Of a stretch of DNA of 6,391 bases, positions 6,179 through 6,391 are shown in pieces. The DNA lies in the NCBI GenBank assembly GCA_934613165.1, contig CAKTSW010000087.1, positions 1 to 6,391 on the forward strand, read 5' to 3'. The notes beneath the pieces were generated by a model. It ran no database searches. It saw only the letters and a list, made by a program, of their open reading frames with translations, and was not told where the DNA came from. The position numbers and the translations under genes are program-made. The stretch is from an uncultured Ellagibacter sp. (lineage in GTDB: Bacteria; Actinomycetota; Coriobacteriia; Coriobacteriales; Eggerthellaceae). Position 1 is the first letter of the stretch, and the number at the start of each line of letters is the position of its first letter.

Positions 6179-6200
6179 GTATCTGGAAAATCGCAAGACG

Positions 6201-6239
6201 AGGGCGGGCGCGCGCCTGACGAGAACGCGCGCCTGCCTT
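6201..6239 (+). promoter_or_regulatory. Leader hairpin directly before the ribosome binding site
   Basis: Positions 6201-6214 pair with 6226-6239 in a 14-bp stem (12 Watson-Crick pairs and two G-U) around an 11-nt loop. The stem ends 4 nt before the GGGGGAA Shine-Dalgarno (6244-6250) of the gene at 6255. No T-run follows (next bases ATACGG), so it is not a normal terminator. It could be an mRNA stabiliser, a leader control element or, as DNA, an operator. Confidence 0.5.
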
Positions 6240-6254
6240 ATACGGGGGAATACG

Positions 6255-6391
6255 ATGTCGAAGCTATCGATTGCGCCGCGGGCGAAAGACGACGCCCGCA
6301 TCGGCGGTTTCCTTGACCGCCAGAAGCGCCGCGTCGACGCCATGCCGCCCGGCATGTGCCCGATCGCGCAGCAGCTCGCGCTTCTCGAAGA
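6255..6391 (+). CDS. Start of a probable NuoF-type Fe-S binding (NADH dehydrogenase-like) protein, 3' partial
   Basis: ATG 6255 follows GGGGGAA (6244-6250) with 4 nt between, a good ribosome binding site. The frame stays open to the right edge: 45 full codons. The protein starts MSKLSIAPRAKD and continues into FLDRQKRRVDAMPPGMCPIAQQLALLE. The GMCPIAQQLALLE stretch resembles the beginning of the C-terminal Fe-S binding domain of NuoF/HydB-like subunits, where it comes just before the SCGKC...C cluster motif; that motif would lie beyond the window. If so, this is a stand-alone Fe-S domain protein of the type linked to flavin-based or hydrogenase/formate dehydrogenase electron-transfer operons. 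That the gene exists is well supported. The family call rests on about 15 residues from memory and is tentative. Confidence 0.6.
   Translation, partial: MSKLSIAPRAKDDARIGGFLDRQKRRVDAMPPGMCPIAQQLALLE

Noticed and set aside
5654..6316. + strand open frame (220 codons) spanning the end of the vanZ-like gene and the spacer
   Set aside because: It overlaps the VanZ motifs in another frame; the product is Arg/Ser/Pro-rich, as expected from an out-of-frame reading of GC-rich DNA.
5912..6355. - strand open frame across the noncoding region before the last gene
   Set aside because: Arg/Ala-rich product with no family features; it overlaps the ends of two + strand genes and the promoter signals.
1..6391. 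CRISPR array, tRNA, rRNA, insertion sequence or attachment site
   Set aside because: No regularly spaced repeats, tRNA-like cloverleaf, transposase or flanking inverted repeats were seen in the window.

Overview
The window is high-GC DNA with dense, same-strand genes. Protein style and gene content suggest a gut actinobacterium of the class Coriobacteriia, probably the Eggerthella/Gordonibacter/Adlercreutzia group. The clues are an Ig-repeat/SLH surface protein, a DUF6020 membrane protein, a ThrH-type HAD phosphatase, a VanZ-family protein and the start of what looks like a NuoF-type Fe-S protein. The taxonomic call is inference, because no rRNA or marker gene is present. All five protein genes read on the + strand; long open frames on the - strand are shadows of GC-rich coding.

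Layout. (1) Positions 1-2492 hold most of a secreted surface protein. Its signal peptide lies off the left edge, Ig-like/MBG-type repeats fill the middle, and three SLH domains at the C-terminus anchor it to the cell wall. (2) Positions 2493-2759 carry no gene but are strongly structured: an 11-bp GC hairpin, a chain of overlapping alternative stems (one a rod with a UUCG tip), and a strong intrinsic terminator with a TTTT run at 2661-2710. This is a structured 3' UTR or an unannotated small RNA. (3) An extended -10 promoter (TGGTAGAAT) sits 7 nt before the ATG of a polytopic DUF6020 protein (2760-4616), so its mRNA is predicted to be leaderless. (4) An 87-nt gap leads to thrH (4704-5303), whose 3' end overlaps a vanZ-like gene (5293-5982), forming a two-gene unit. 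(5) Positions 5983-6254 are noncoding and hold an imperfect direct repeat, a plausible promoter and a 14-bp hairpin just before the Shine-Dalgarno of the last gene. (6) From 6255 a gene runs off the right edge; its first 45 residues resemble the start of a NuoF-type Fe-S binding subunit.

How the genes fit together. The first two genes concern the cell envelope: an SLH-anchored repeat protein and a membrane protein that may be GT-C-like, separated by a terminator and a new promoter, so probably controlled separately. thrH and vanZ are likely co-transcribed but have no obvious shared pathway. The last gene probably starts a redox operon outside the window. No mobile element, CRISPR array, tRNA or rRNA was seen. 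The least expected material is the RNA structure at 2504-2710 and the palindrome-bearing extra loop in the vanZ-like gene.
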